A stretch of DNA of 64,000 bases, taken from positions 48,440 to 112,439 of the forward strand of contig VXMF01000024.1 in NCBI GenBank assembly GCA_009841225.1, written 5' to 3'. Source of the DNA: Terriglobia bacterium. Its GTDB lineage: Bacteria; Acidobacteriota; Terriglobia; Bryobacterales; UBA6623. Made by a program: the position numbers and the translations under genes. The notes beneath the pieces are model-generated. The model was not told the DNA's origin. It saw only the letters and a program-made list of their open reading frames with translations, and searched no databases. This document shows, piece after piece, positions 9,093-18,393 of this stretch. Each line of letters starts with the position of its first letter. Within the stretch, counting starts at the first letter, position 1.

Positions 9093-9929
9093 ATGAAGCC
9101 CCAAGTGCTGCTCGATGGCGGCGCATTCTTGGAAGGCCCGCGCTGGCGGGACGACAGGCTGTGGTTCTCCGACATGCACGGCGGCCAGATCATGACCGTG
9201 GACATGGACGGCAACGCTAAGGGGATCGCCAGCGTGCCCCAGCGGCCGTCCGGCCTGGGCTGGCTGCCCGACGGCCGCATGCTGGCTGTGTCGATGAGCG
9301 ATCGCAAGGTGCTGCGCATGGAGTCGAGCGGGTTTGTGGAACATGCGGACCTGAGCGGATTGGCACCGTGCGAATGCAACGACATGGTGGTCGACCGCCA
9401 AGGCCGCGCCTACGTCGGGCACTTCGGCTTCGACCACTTCTCCCACGCTGGCTTCCAGCCCGCAAGCCTGATCGCCGTCGAGACTGACGGATCCGCTCGG
9501 GTAGTCGCCGAGGATCTGATGTTTCCGAACGGCACGGTCATTTCCGACGACGGCCGCACGCTCATCGTGGGCGAGAGCTACGGCCGTCGCTTGACGGCCT
9601 TCGATATTGAGCGCGACGGCTCCCTCTCGAACCGACGCGTCTGGGCCGATATCGGCATGGCTCCCGATGGCATCTGCCTAGACGCGGAAGGGTGCGTCTG
9701 GGTCGCCTCGCCGACCGAACGGGCTTTGGTGCGCGTGCGCCAAGGAGGAAGCATCGCGCGCCGCATCGAAGTCGGCCGCAAGGCAATCGCCTGCATGCTC
9801 GGCGGCCCCGACCGCCGGACTTTGTTCGCACTCACATCCGAAACGACCCAACCCGGCCGGGCTCTGGAACTGCGCAGCGCCCGTGTCGAGACCATTGCTG
9901 TCGATGTTCCCGGAGCGGGCCTGCCTTGA
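9093..9929 (+). CDS. SMP-30/gluconolactonase family lactone hydrolase
   Basis: 278 residues, typical of SMP-30/gluconolaconase/LRE proteins, which are cytoplasmic six-bladed propellers hydrolysing sugar lactones. Likely metal ligands are visible: Glu14 in FLEGPRW, Asn in MFPNGTVIS (about 145) and Asp in MAPDGICLD (about 192). The motif GEGPRW of the family is here LEGPRW. No signal peptide. A strong Shine-Dalgarno GGGGGAG precedes the ATG. Downstream lie a lipocalin-like gene, an enolase-superfamily dehydratase and a TonB receptor, consistent with catabolism of a sugar or sugar acid through a lactone. Substrate cannot be told from sequence. Confidence 0.9.
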   Translation: MKPQVLLDGGAFLEGPRWRDDRLWFSDMHGGQIMTVDMDGNAKGIASVPQRPSGLGWLPDGRMLAVSMSDRKVLRMESSGFVEHADLSGLAPCECNDMVVDRQGRAYVGHFGFDHFSHAGFQPASLIAVETDGSARVVAEDLMFPNGTVISDDGRTLIVGESYGRRLTAFDIERDGSLSNRRVWADIGMAPDGICLDAEGCVWVASPTERALVRVRQGGSIARRIEVGRKAIACMLGGPDRRTLFALTSETTQPGRALELRSARVETIAVDVPGAGLP

Positions 9930-9963
9930 CCGAAACGCCGCGACGGACGGCACGAAACCACCG

Positions 9964-10398
9964 ATGCCAGTGAGCCTTGCGGGAGCCTACCGCCTCGTGG
10001 CATGCGAAATCGTATGGGCAGACGGACGGGTGGAACTCCCGTATGGCACGGATCCGGAGGGCCTGCTGGTTTACACCTCGAACGGGTACGTCACGGGGCA
10101 CCTGATGCGCCGTGACGTGACCAAGTTCCGTACCGGCGCGCGCCAGGCGTCCGCTGAACAGGCCAAGGAAGCCTTCTTGGGATACCTAGGCTACTACGGG
10201 ACCTACGCGGTGGACGAGCAAAGCGGCACGGTGACGCACCGCGTTCTGGGGAGCTGGCATCCGAACTGGGTTGGCACCGACCAAGTCCGGCACTTCCGCT
10301 TGGAAGGAGCAACGCTGACGATCGAGACGCCGCCGATCGAGTCCGGGAGCGCTTCGTACCGCACGCGCCTTGTTTGGAGACGCTCGGAAACCGCGTAG
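9964..10398 (+). CDS. Lipocalin-like domain protein
   Basis: 144 residues from ATG 9964 (the open frame extends to 9883, but that part overlaps the SMP-30 gene and has no family match). The opening LAGAYRLVACEIVWADGRVE, followed by PYGTDPEGLLVYTSNGYVTG and ending with ..RLVWRR, is characteristic of the lipocalin-like family (PF13924), small cytosolic or exported beta-barrels of unknown function found near lactonases and hydrolases. No signal peptide is seen. It is 34 bp after the SMP-30 gene and probably co-transcribed with it. Confidence 0.8.
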   Translation: MPVSLAGAYRLVACEIVWADGRVELPYGTDPEGLLVYTSNGYVTGHLMRRDVTKFRTGARQASAEQAKEAFLGYLGYYGTYAVDEQSGTVTHRVLGSWHPNWVGTDQVRHFRLEGATLTIETPPIESGSASYRTRLVWRRSETA

Positions 10399-10497
10399 GA
10401 GGCTGCCCCGGGCTGCTGTCTATACTGGTTTTGGCCTTGACGATCCGGACGGATCGCAGCTTCGGCAGCCTCGTCGCGCAAGGCATTACACATAGCA

Positions 10498-11592
10498 ATG
10501 AAGATCACGTCTTTTCAGACCCAAGTGGCCTGCCCGTCGGCGGGCGCCGACCCGGCCATCGAGCCTATCGCCGCGCAAATGGCGAACTTCGTAACGCTCG
10601 AGCTGAGGACCGATGACGGCTTGACCGGAATCGGCTATTGCGGCTTCGTCCGGGTTGAGATGCTCAAGGCTCTTCAAGCGACCGTGGACGCTCTGGCGGG
10701 ATGGACGCTGGGTGCCGATCCGTACGCGGTAGAGGCCGTCAGCTCGAAACTGATGATGATGGGCGGCCTGGGCGCACCGGCGGGGATGGTAACCTCTGCT
10801 GCCGCCGCGATCGACGTGGCGCTGTGGGACATCAAGGGCAAGGCTGCAGGCCAGCCATTGTTCCGCCTTCTGGGCGGCGAGTCCAACCGTGTCCCGACTT
10901 ACGCCAGCGGCTATCTCTGGCGCAACTACAGCGGCGATCAGCTAGCCGATACGGCGGCCGAACTCATCGAGAAGGGCTTCCGAGCGATGAAATTCCGCAT
11001 GGGAGACGAGCCGAGCCTTGAGAACGAAATCGACCGAATGGACGCGCTAATGTCGGCGGTCAATGACGATACCGACGTGATGGTGGACATCAACCAAGGC
11101 TGGACCGTCGAGCTCGCGCTCGTAGCAGGCAAGGCGATGGAAGCCTACGAGCTGACTTGGCTTGAGGATCCTATTCACCATCAGGACTATAGCGGCCTGG
11201 CACACCTCGCAGACAAGCTTTCTCTCCCCATCGCGACGGGCGAATACCACTACGGGATTCCTCCATTCGGCGAACTGCTGGAGCGCCGGGCAGTGGACAT
11301 CGTGATGGTCGACCTGCTTCGCGCGGGGGGCATCACGCATTGGATGAAGGCGGCACACGCCGCGGAAGCCTTCAACAAGCCGGTGGTGAGCCATCTGGCG
11401 CCGGAAATCCTAGGCCACTGCGTCGAGGCCGCTCCCAACGGCACGATTGCCGAACACATGCCTTGGGCGTTTCCCCTGTTCCAAGAGGTGCCGCAAGTCT
11501 CCGCCGAGGACGGGACACTCGTCTTGTCGGAAGAGCCTGGGCTGGGACTACTGTTCGATCAAGACGCTATCGACCGGATGCAGCCTGAATGA
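10498..11592 (+). CDS. Enolase-superfamily (mandelate racemase/muconate lactonizing type) sugar-acid dehydratase
   Basis: 364 residues with the full two-domain architecture. N-terminal capping domain, then the barrel with catalytic elements: MKFRMG (Lys165, Arg167), MVDINQGW (Asp197), WLEDPI (Glu223), TGEYHYG (Glu249) and VVSHLAPE (His299). Asp, Glu and Glu bind Mg2+; Lys and His are the usual acid/base pair that abstracts the alpha proton of a carboxylate. A KxR and not KxK second-strand motif points to a sugar-acid dehydratase or an uncharacterised MR subgroup rather than mandelate racemase. Cytosolic. It overlaps the TonB receptor gene by 4 bp (ATGA), so the two are translationally coupled. 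The exact substrate cannot be assigned. Confidence 0.88.
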   Translation: MKITSFQTQVACPSAGADPAIEPIAAQMANFVTLELRTDDGLTGIGYCGFVRVEMLKALQATVDALAGWTLGADPYAVEAVSSKLMMMGGLGAPAGMVTSAAAAIDVALWDIKGKAAGQPLFRLLGGESNRVPTYASGYLWRNYSGDQLADTAAELIEKGFRAMKFRMGDEPSLENEIDRMDALMSAVNDDTDVMVDINQGWTVELALVAGKAMEAYELTWLEDPIHHQDYSGLAHLADKLSLPIATGEYHYGIPPFGELLERRAVDIVMVDLLRAGGITHWMKAAHAAEAFNKPVVSHLAPEILGHCVEAAPNGTIAEHMPWAFPLFQEVPQVSAEDGTLVLSEEPGLGLLFDQDAIDRMQPE

Positions 11593-14303
11593 CGAAATCT
11601 TGTCACGACGCTCGCAGGGAGTCCTCGAGTGCGGGCAGGGACGGTCGGCCCAGACCCGGCAGGCGACCGCCGCTGTCCGTGGGCCACTGTCCGAGAGCGA
11701 CCGCCGCGGCCTTGGTCTTCGCCGCCGCTATCGCGGCTCAACAGCCGACAGAAGAAGTCAAGCCAGAGCCCGACACCGATTCGGGAACCGAACAGTCAGA
11801 GGCAGCCGCAGGGCGCACGGCGTTGAACCTGCTGGGCGAAGTGGATTCCGGCGGGGGCGAAGGTCGGCGGAACGAGAACGTCCGAATCACGTTGATCGAC
11901 AACAACGTCCTCCGCGAGCTCACCACTCGGATGGGCACCACTGCTATCGTCCCGACCGACGTGCGCATCGATCAGCGCTACTTCGCCGCCGAGTTCGGCC
12001 AGCCACCGAGGCGGTTGCGACAGGCGGTGTTGGCACCGGTTGCGCAGGCCCACGGCACTCTTCGCTGGATGCACCAGAACAGCGTCACGAGCGCGCGCTC
12101 GTTCTTCCAGGCCGGCGGCGTTCGACCGGCCCACGACAACTCGTACGGGTTCACGGTCGGCCTGCCAGCCTGGAGCGGCGCGTCGCTCATGCTTGACGGC
12201 AGCCAAGTGCGCTCCCGCGGCAACGTAAACGGCAACGTGCTCGTGCCAGCAACGGACGAGCGCACGCCGCTAGCGACGGACCCGGCGCGCCGCGCGTATG
12301 TCCAGCGCCTGCTGGACGCCTACCCCAACGAACTGCCGAACCGAACCGACATCAACCCGCGCGCGCTGAACACGAACGATATCCAAGCCATCAACAACGA
12401 CCGCGGCTCGGTGCGTCTGCGCCAAGCCATCCGCGAGAACGACGAGTTGGTCCTCAATTACAGCCACACCGGACAGAAGGTTGACGCATTCCAACTGGTG
12501 GGCGGCCAGAACCCCGACACCACCACCAAGAACCATGTCGCCGCGGCAACATGGAACCGAACTTGGTCGCCAGCGACGACCACCAGCCTGACGGCAGCGT
12601 ACGAGCGGGTCGCCAGCCTGCTCGTTCCCGAGGAATCCTCGGTGGGGCCGCTCGTGCTGACCGGATTCGTGGTCGAGTTCCTCGGACCCAGCTCGAACAT
12701 ACCCATCGACCGGGCCCTGAACCGCTTCACCTACGCCGCGAGGGCCGAGCACCTCGCTGGAAATCACAAATGGACGATCGGAGCAGAGCTGACCCGCAGG
12801 CAAGTCAACGGATCGGAAGCTGAGAGCCACCGCGGGCTGTTCTTCTTCCGCAACGACTTCGGGCGAGACGCAATCACCAACATCCGCCTGGGCACGCCGA
12901 GCGTGTACCGCGTCGCCGTCGGCAGCATCCATCGCGGATTCCGCAATTGGGCCATGCAGTACTACGTCGGCGACGAATGGAAGGCCGCCAAGGCGCTGAC
13001 GTTCAACATCGGGCTGCGCTTCGAGCCCGTCTCCGCGCCAGCTGAGGTGCAAGGCTTGACCGAAATCCCGTACGACTGCGACTGCAACAACTTTGCGCCG
13101 AGGTTCGGCTTCGCCTATGACCTAGGCCGCCACGCCGGGGTGTTGCGGGGATCCTACGGGATCCACTACGGCCAGATCTTCGACGTCACGTACGGGCAGT
13201 CGCGCTTCAGTCCGCCTCAGAACCTCAACATCGCGGTCCAAGTCCCAGACTTGGTAGAGCCCCTGAATCGACTCAAGCCCTCCGATCTCAACCCCAACGC
13301 ACGGTCAACCGTTTTCCAGATGGACCCCGAGCTGGCCACCCCGTACTCGCACCAATACGGACTGGACTGGCAGATTCCGCTCGGCGGGGACTGGACCCTG
13401 AGCCTGGGGTACGTGGGCAGCCGGACACACAAGCTGCTGACGCTGTGGTACACCAATCGCGCCCAGCCGGTGCCCGGCATCCCCCAGACCACGCGCACCG
13501 TCAACCAACGAAGACCCGACGCCCGCTTCTTTGACAACCGGTTGGGCCTCAATGGCTCGAGAGCGTATTTCGACGCGGGAAAGGCCACGCTCCGCATCCC
13601 CTCTTGGAAAGGTCTCTCCTTGGACGCCTCGTATTGGTGGAGCAAGGCGATCGACCTCGGGAACGACTTCTCCAATACCGCGTCAGGGCGCTCCGGCAGG
13701 CTGGGGCGCAGCCAGTCGGAATTCAATTCGCACGCCGAATTGCGGGCAGTGAGCTCGTTCGATCAGCCCCACGCCATGCTCGTCCAATTGCAGTGGCGTG
13801 CACCGACCCCGCCGGGTGCGCTGCAAGCCGCGCTTGGCGGCTGGCAGCTGAGCGCTGTGGTGCTGGGCAAGTCAGGCACTCCGTTCGACGTAATCTCCGG
13901 CTCGGACGGAGAGGGTTTCGGGAACGTCGATGGCTCGCCCAGCGACCGTCCGAACCTAGTGGATCCAGCCGTCCTGGGTCGCTCGGCGGACGATCCAGAC
14001 ACGTCTGCCGGGCAATTGCCAAAATCGGCGTTCGAGTTCATCCAGCCGCACGACACGGCAGGCAACCTAGGGCGCAACGTATTCCGGAAGGACGGAATCT
14101 TCAACATCAACCTCGCCGCTTCCAAGGAATGGGCCCTCCCCGGCGACACTAGCCTCCTATTTCGGGCTGAGAGCCTGAACCTGTTTAACCACCCGCAATT
14201 CGCCGAGCCGGGACGGGAGCTGACCTCGCCAAATTTCGGCCAGATCACCAATACTCTCAACGACGGAAGGGCCTTCAAGTTCAGCTTGGAACTGTCCTTC
14301 TAA
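11589..14303 (+). CDS. Oar-like TonB-dependent outer-membrane receptor, short acidobacterial type
   Basis: 904 residues. An Ala-rich signal segment (ATAAALVFAAAIAAQQ) ends near residue 50. The body is a beta-barrel rich in aromatic-ended strands, and the C-terminus LNLFNHPQFAEP..., then FGQITNTLNDGRAFKFSLEL with a terminal Phe, is the typical end of acidobacterial Oar/TonB receptors. The usual N-terminal carboxypeptidase-regulatory-like domain and a classical plug motif are not evident; a NENVRITLIDNNVLRELTTR region occupies that place. The 4-bp overlap with the dehydratase gene suggests that it imports the substrate of that pathway. No TonB box could be picked with confidence. Confidence 0.85.
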   Translation: MTKSCHDARRESSSAGRDGRPRPGRRPPLSVGHCPRATAAALVFAAAIAAQQPTEEVKPEPDTDSGTEQSEAAAGRTALNLLGEVDSGGGEGRRNENVRITLIDNNVLRELTTRMGTTAIVPTDVRIDQRYFAAEFGQPPRRLRQAVLAPVAQAHGTLRWMHQNSVTSARSFFQAGGVRPAHDNSYGFTVGLPAWSGASLMLDGSQVRSRGNVNGNVLVPATDERTPLATDPARRAYVQRLLDAYPNELPNRTDINPRALNTNDIQAINNDRGSVRLRQAIRENDELVLNYSHTGQKVDAFQLVGGQNPDTTTKNHVAAATWNRTWSPATTTSLTAAYERVASLLVPEESSVGPLVLTGFVVEFLGPSSNIPIDRALNRFTYAARAEHLAGNHKWTIGAELTRRQVNGSEAESHRGLFFFRNDFGRDAITNIRLGTPSVYRVAVGSIHRGFRNWAMQYYVGDEWKAAKALTFNIGLRFEPVSAPAEVQGLTEIPYDCDCNNFAPRFGFAYDLGRHAGVLRGSYGIHYGQIFDVTYGQSRFSPPQNLNIAVQVPDLVEPLNRLKPSDLNPNARSTVFQMDPELATPYSHQYGLDWQIPLGGDWTLSLGYVGSRTHKLLTLWYTNRAQPVPGIPQTTRTVNQRRPDARFFDNRLGLNGSRAYFDAGKATLRIPSWKGLSLDASYWWSKAIDLGNDFSNTASGRSGRLGRSQSEFNSHAELRAVSSFDQPHAMLVQLQWRAPTPPGALQAALGGWQLSAVVLGKSGTPFDVISGSDGEGFGNVDGSPSDRPNLVDPAVLGRSADDPDTSAGQLPKSAFEFIQPHDTAGNLGRNVFRKDGIFNINLAASKEWALPGDTSLLFRAESLNLFNHPQFAEPGRELTSPNFGQITNTLNDGRAFKFSLELSF

Positions 14304-14450
14304 GGGGTGCCCGGACGGGCCCTCCGGCCAAAGTGGGGCGGCGCGAGTCGCGCTAGCGCCCGGACATACACTTGCGGCAGAACCCTTGCCCTGACTCAAG
14401 TGTGTTCAGGAGGCGGCAGTCTTGTAGCGATATGAGATATACTTGTTCTA

Positions 14451-14732
14451 TTGGCGATACGGAATATCCGGCATGCAGGCTTGCGCCGGCTGTTCGAACA
14501 CGGAGACAGGTCCAAGCTGCATCCGGCGCACGTGAACCGGATCCGGGATATCCTGTTGGCCTTGGACGGAGCAGACGCCCTAGGCGAGTTGTCCGAGCCT
14601 TTCTACCGGCTGCATCCGCTGAAGGGGGATCGCAAGGGCCAGTGGGCCGTGGCAGTCTCGCGAATGTGGCGGATCGTGTTCCGCGTCGAGGGCAACGACG
14701 TGCTGGATGTTGACCTGATGGACTATCACTAG
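14451..14732 (+). CDS. higB: HigB-type toxin (RelE/ParE superfamily)
   Basis: 93 residues starting at TTG, because an in-frame TGA lies at 14433-14435 and no ATG or GTG intervenes. HigB features: an N-terminal IRNIRHAGLRRLFEHGD block, a central LHPLKGDRKGQWAVAVSRMWRI block and a FRVEGNDVLDVDLMDYH end, which is the normal full length. HigB toxins are ribosome-dependent mRNA interferases that cut translated mRNA. The antitoxin follows after 9 bp, giving the reversed toxin-first order characteristic of higBA. An inverted repeat ACACTTG...CAAGTGT (14368-14403) upstream could be the operator. Confidence 0.88.
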   Translation: MAIRNIRHAGLRRLFEHGDRSKLHPAHVNRIRDILLALDGADALGELSEPFYRLHPLKGDRKGQWAVAVSRMWRIVFRVEGNDVLDVDLMDYH

Positions 14733-14741
14733 GGGGGCATC

Positions 14742-15104
14742 ATGAGCGAGAACAAGGACAGCGTAGGATACGACGCTTGGCTGCGACGTCACCCGTCGCA
14801 TCCGGGACGGCATATCTACCACGGCTGCATGGAGGATCCGCTGGGAGAGAGCAGCCTGACTGTCAGCGAGACGGCGCACAAGCTCGGCGTGTCGCGGGTA
14901 GCGCTCTCGCGCGTGCTCAACGGGCGGGCGGGCATCTCGGTGTCGCTGGCCCTGAAGCTGGAAGCGGCAGGCTGGGGCACGGCCGATGTGTGGCTGCGGC
15001 GGCAAGCCCAGTACGATCTGGCACGGGAGCGGAACCGCCTAGGACAATGGCCCGGCGGGGCAGCCGGCCCCGAGGATGCCGAGATCGCGGCCGAGGCCGC
15101 CTGA
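14742..15104 (+). CDS. higA: HigA-type antitoxin, XRE helix-turn-helix
   Basis: 120 residues. The conserved HigA line HPSHPGRHIYHGCMED..., unusual in extending at the front, is followed by the helix-turn-helix TVSETAHKLGVSRVALSRVL and NGRAGISVSLALKLEAAGWG, and a helical tail ending EIAAEAA. HigA binds HigB and represses the operon through this domain. The frame starts at ATG 14742, 9 bp after higB, with a GGGGGGC stretch upstream. Pairing with higB makes the call firm. Confidence 0.92.
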   Translation: MSENKDSVGYDAWLRRHPSHPGRHIYHGCMEDPLGESSLTVSETAHKLGVSRVALSRVLNGRAGISVSLALKLEAAGWGTADVWLRRQAQYDLARERNRLGQWPGGAAGPEDAEIAAEAA

Positions 15105-15361
15105 GGGAATTCCGCACTCCTCTTCCGAGCGGGCCGACGTGAGGAGTTCCTACAACCAGTCCATCATGCATCCGCTGCGCCAGCTGGCGGCGGAGAAGCA
15201 TTCCCATCGGGCCGGGTGACGAAGTCCTGGGGCGGGCTTCTGCGCCCGTGCGGACGATGGTCCATGTGACGCAAGCAGAGAGCACGCCTCAGCGATTCTC
15301 GGATCTACGCCTGCGTCGAATATGACCAAGCGCTAGGGGCCGCGATAGCATGGGGAGGGCT

Positions 15362-16219
15362 ATGCGACTCTGCACGTTCGAATACTCCGGAGCGACCGAG
15401 GCAGGCATTCTCAAGGACGGCAAGGTCCTTCCGATCAGCCAACTCAACAGCAAACGAGGGGCTAATTTCCCCCTAGCGCTGCTGCCATTGATCCGGTCCG
15501 ACGAGGCACCAGCCCTGAGTGCCTTGGCACAAGGCGTGGAAGCGGAGATCCCGCTGGAGGACGTCCGCCTGCGCATCCCCTATGCGAATCCCGGCAAGGT
15601 ATGGTGTATCGGCCTCAACTACCGCTCCCACGCCGAGGATCTGAGCGAAGTCCAGCCGGAGGAGCCCGGCAGCTTCATGAAGCCGTCGTCATCGTTCTTC
15701 GAGCCCGGTGGCGCGATCGAGCTTCCGCCCGAGGATCTGACCTCCGATGTGGACGCCGAGGGCGAGCTGGCATTGGTGTTCGGCAAGCGCTGCCGGGACG
15801 TGCCCCTCGAAGAGGTACCTAGCGTGCTCTTCGGCTATACCACGACGCTGGACATGACCGCGCTCGACATCTTGGCCCGCAACACCCGCTATCTGCAGCG
15901 CTCCAAGAGCTTCGACACGTTCTTTTCCTTCGGGCCGGTCATTGTCACTGCGGACGAGATCGACGACGTCGACGCGCTTGAGGTCCAGACCATCCACAAT
16001 TCCGCGGTGTTCTCGCGAGACTTCGTGTCCAACATGCGGCACCGTCCATTCAAGCTCGCGGCGTTCCACTCCCGCGTGATGACGTTCGAACCGGGAGACA
16101 TTCTCTCCACGGGTTGCCCGAAGGGCGCGCGGATCAAGCCCGGCGACACCGTGGAGGCCCGCATCGATGGAGTGGGGCAACTGCGCGCACGGGTCACTCG
16201 GCGCCAAGCGGCGGGCTAG
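15362..16219 (+). CDS. Fumarylacetoacetate hydrolase (FAH) family protein
   Basis: 285 residues from ATG 15362, chosen because GGGGAGGG sits 4-11 bases upstream; the open frame reaches GTG 15350. The family core is clear: GLNYRSHAEDL (about residue 85), KPSSSFFEPGGAIELP, the metal-binding DVDAEGELALVFGKRCRDV, GYTTTLDMTALDI, SKSFDTFFSFGPVIV and ILSTGCPKGARIKPGDTVE near the end. FAH-fold enzymes hydrolyse or hydrate or decarboxylate keto acids in aromatic and sugar catabolism (2,4-diketo-3-deoxy-sugar acid hydrolases are one subgroup). Mg2+ cytosolic enzyme. The upstream gap 15105-15361 shows nothing else. Confidence 0.87.
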   Translation: MRLCTFEYSGATEAGILKDGKVLPISQLNSKRGANFPLALLPLIRSDEAPALSALAQGVEAEIPLEDVRLRIPYANPGKVWCIGLNYRSHAEDLSEVQPEEPGSFMKPSSSFFEPGGAIELPPEDLTSDVDAEGELALVFGKRCRDVPLEEVPSVLFGYTTTLDMTALDILARNTRYLQRSKSFDTFFSFGPVIVTADEIDDVDALEVQTIHNSAVFSRDFVSNMRHRPFKLAAFHSRVMTFEPGDILSTGCPKGARIKPGDTVEARIDGVGQLRARVTRRQAAG

Positions 16220-16233
16220 CCTCGGCCAGAGGC
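16219..16233. terminator. Candidate bidirectional hairpin between convergent genes
   Basis: GCCTC-ggcca-GAGGC forms a five-pair hairpin in the 18-bp gap between the FAH gene (+) and the DUF1080 gene (-). There is no T-tract, so evidence is weak. Confidence 0.25.
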
Positions 16234-16237
16234 GGAC

Positions 16238-16876
16238 TCAGTCCGCAAGGGGCCGAACGCTGACCTCGCGGAAGCGCACGATCGACCTTTGGTCGTGGTT
16301 CTGCAGGCCGATGTAGCCCGAGTCCGGGCGCGGGCCCCGCTGGGGCTCGAACCACCTCTTGCGCTCCGGCACTTCCTGAGTGCCGTCGAACTCGTTGACC
16401 ACCCGGCCGTTGACCGAGACCCGCGTAACCTGCCCGTCGAGCGTGATCTCCATCGTGTTCCACCCATCCTCGCTTGCCGGGAACTCGGCCGCCGGAGAGA
16501 GTGAGTAGATGGAACCGGTGCGGTGAAACTCGTCGGCTCCGTCTTCGATCTGCACCTCGTAGCCCTTATGCACCGCGAACCACGGATCATGGGGCTTCTC
16601 GGGCGCGCGGATGAAGACTCCGGCGTTCGACTTGGGCGCGTCCGGCCTATAGACAACGCGCAGCACGGCATTGCCGATCTGCTTGCCGTCGTAGACCAAC
16701 AGTCCCATTCCGCCCGATGTGGTTAGCGCGCCGTCTTCGACCGTGAACTCTCCCCGTCCGACGTGCCGCCATCCCGTGAGGTCGGTGCCGTTGAATAGCT
16801 GCTCGGCTGGTGGTTCAGGCGTGCCGCACGCGATGCACAATGCCAAGGCAAGCGTTGCGAAAGTCGATCTCAGCAT
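16238..16876 (-). CDS. DUF1080 (3-keto-disaccharide hydrolase-like) lipoprotein
   Basis: 212 residues read from ATG 16876; the open frame continues upstream to 17236, but this ATG begins a lipoprotein-like signal (MLRSTFATLALALCIAC). The mature part opens with LFNGTDLTGWRHVGRGEFTV and contains GLLVYDG, NAGVFIRAPE, GYEVQIEDGADEFHRTGSIY and GYIGLQNHDQRSIVRFREV, all typical of DUF1080. The fold is a concanavalin-like jelly roll; members act on 3-keto-sugars or bind glycans. Periplasmic. It converges with the FAH gene. Reaction is inferred from family only. Confidence 0.85.
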   Translation of the reverse strand: MLRSTFATLALALCIACGTPEPPAEQLFNGTDLTGWRHVGRGEFTVEDGALTTSGGMGLLVYDGKQIGNAVLRVVYRPDAPKSNAGVFIRAPEKPHDPWFAVHKGYEVQIEDGADEFHRTGSIYSLSPAAEFPASEDGWNTMEITLDGQVTRVSVNGRVVNEFDGTQEVPERKRWFEPQRGPRPDSGYIGLQNHDQRSIVRFREVSVRPLAD

Positions 16877-17016
16877 GGCACTAGGATACCGAGGCCTGTC
16901 GCCCACGGCATCATTGATCTTCCCGGCGCATGGACGGCGCTTGGGACGGATCGCACTGGGCGGGTCAACTGCTGGGCTTTCCGCCCTCCCGAATCCCTCC
17001 AACCTCTCTGGGCTAT

Positions 17017-18370
<1,354 letters not shown>

Positions 18371-18393
<23 letters not shown>

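Noticed and set aside
8349..9446. 365-codon minus-strand frame
   Set aside because: Opposes the DUF1501 end, the sulfatase relic and SMP-30 start; no family match.
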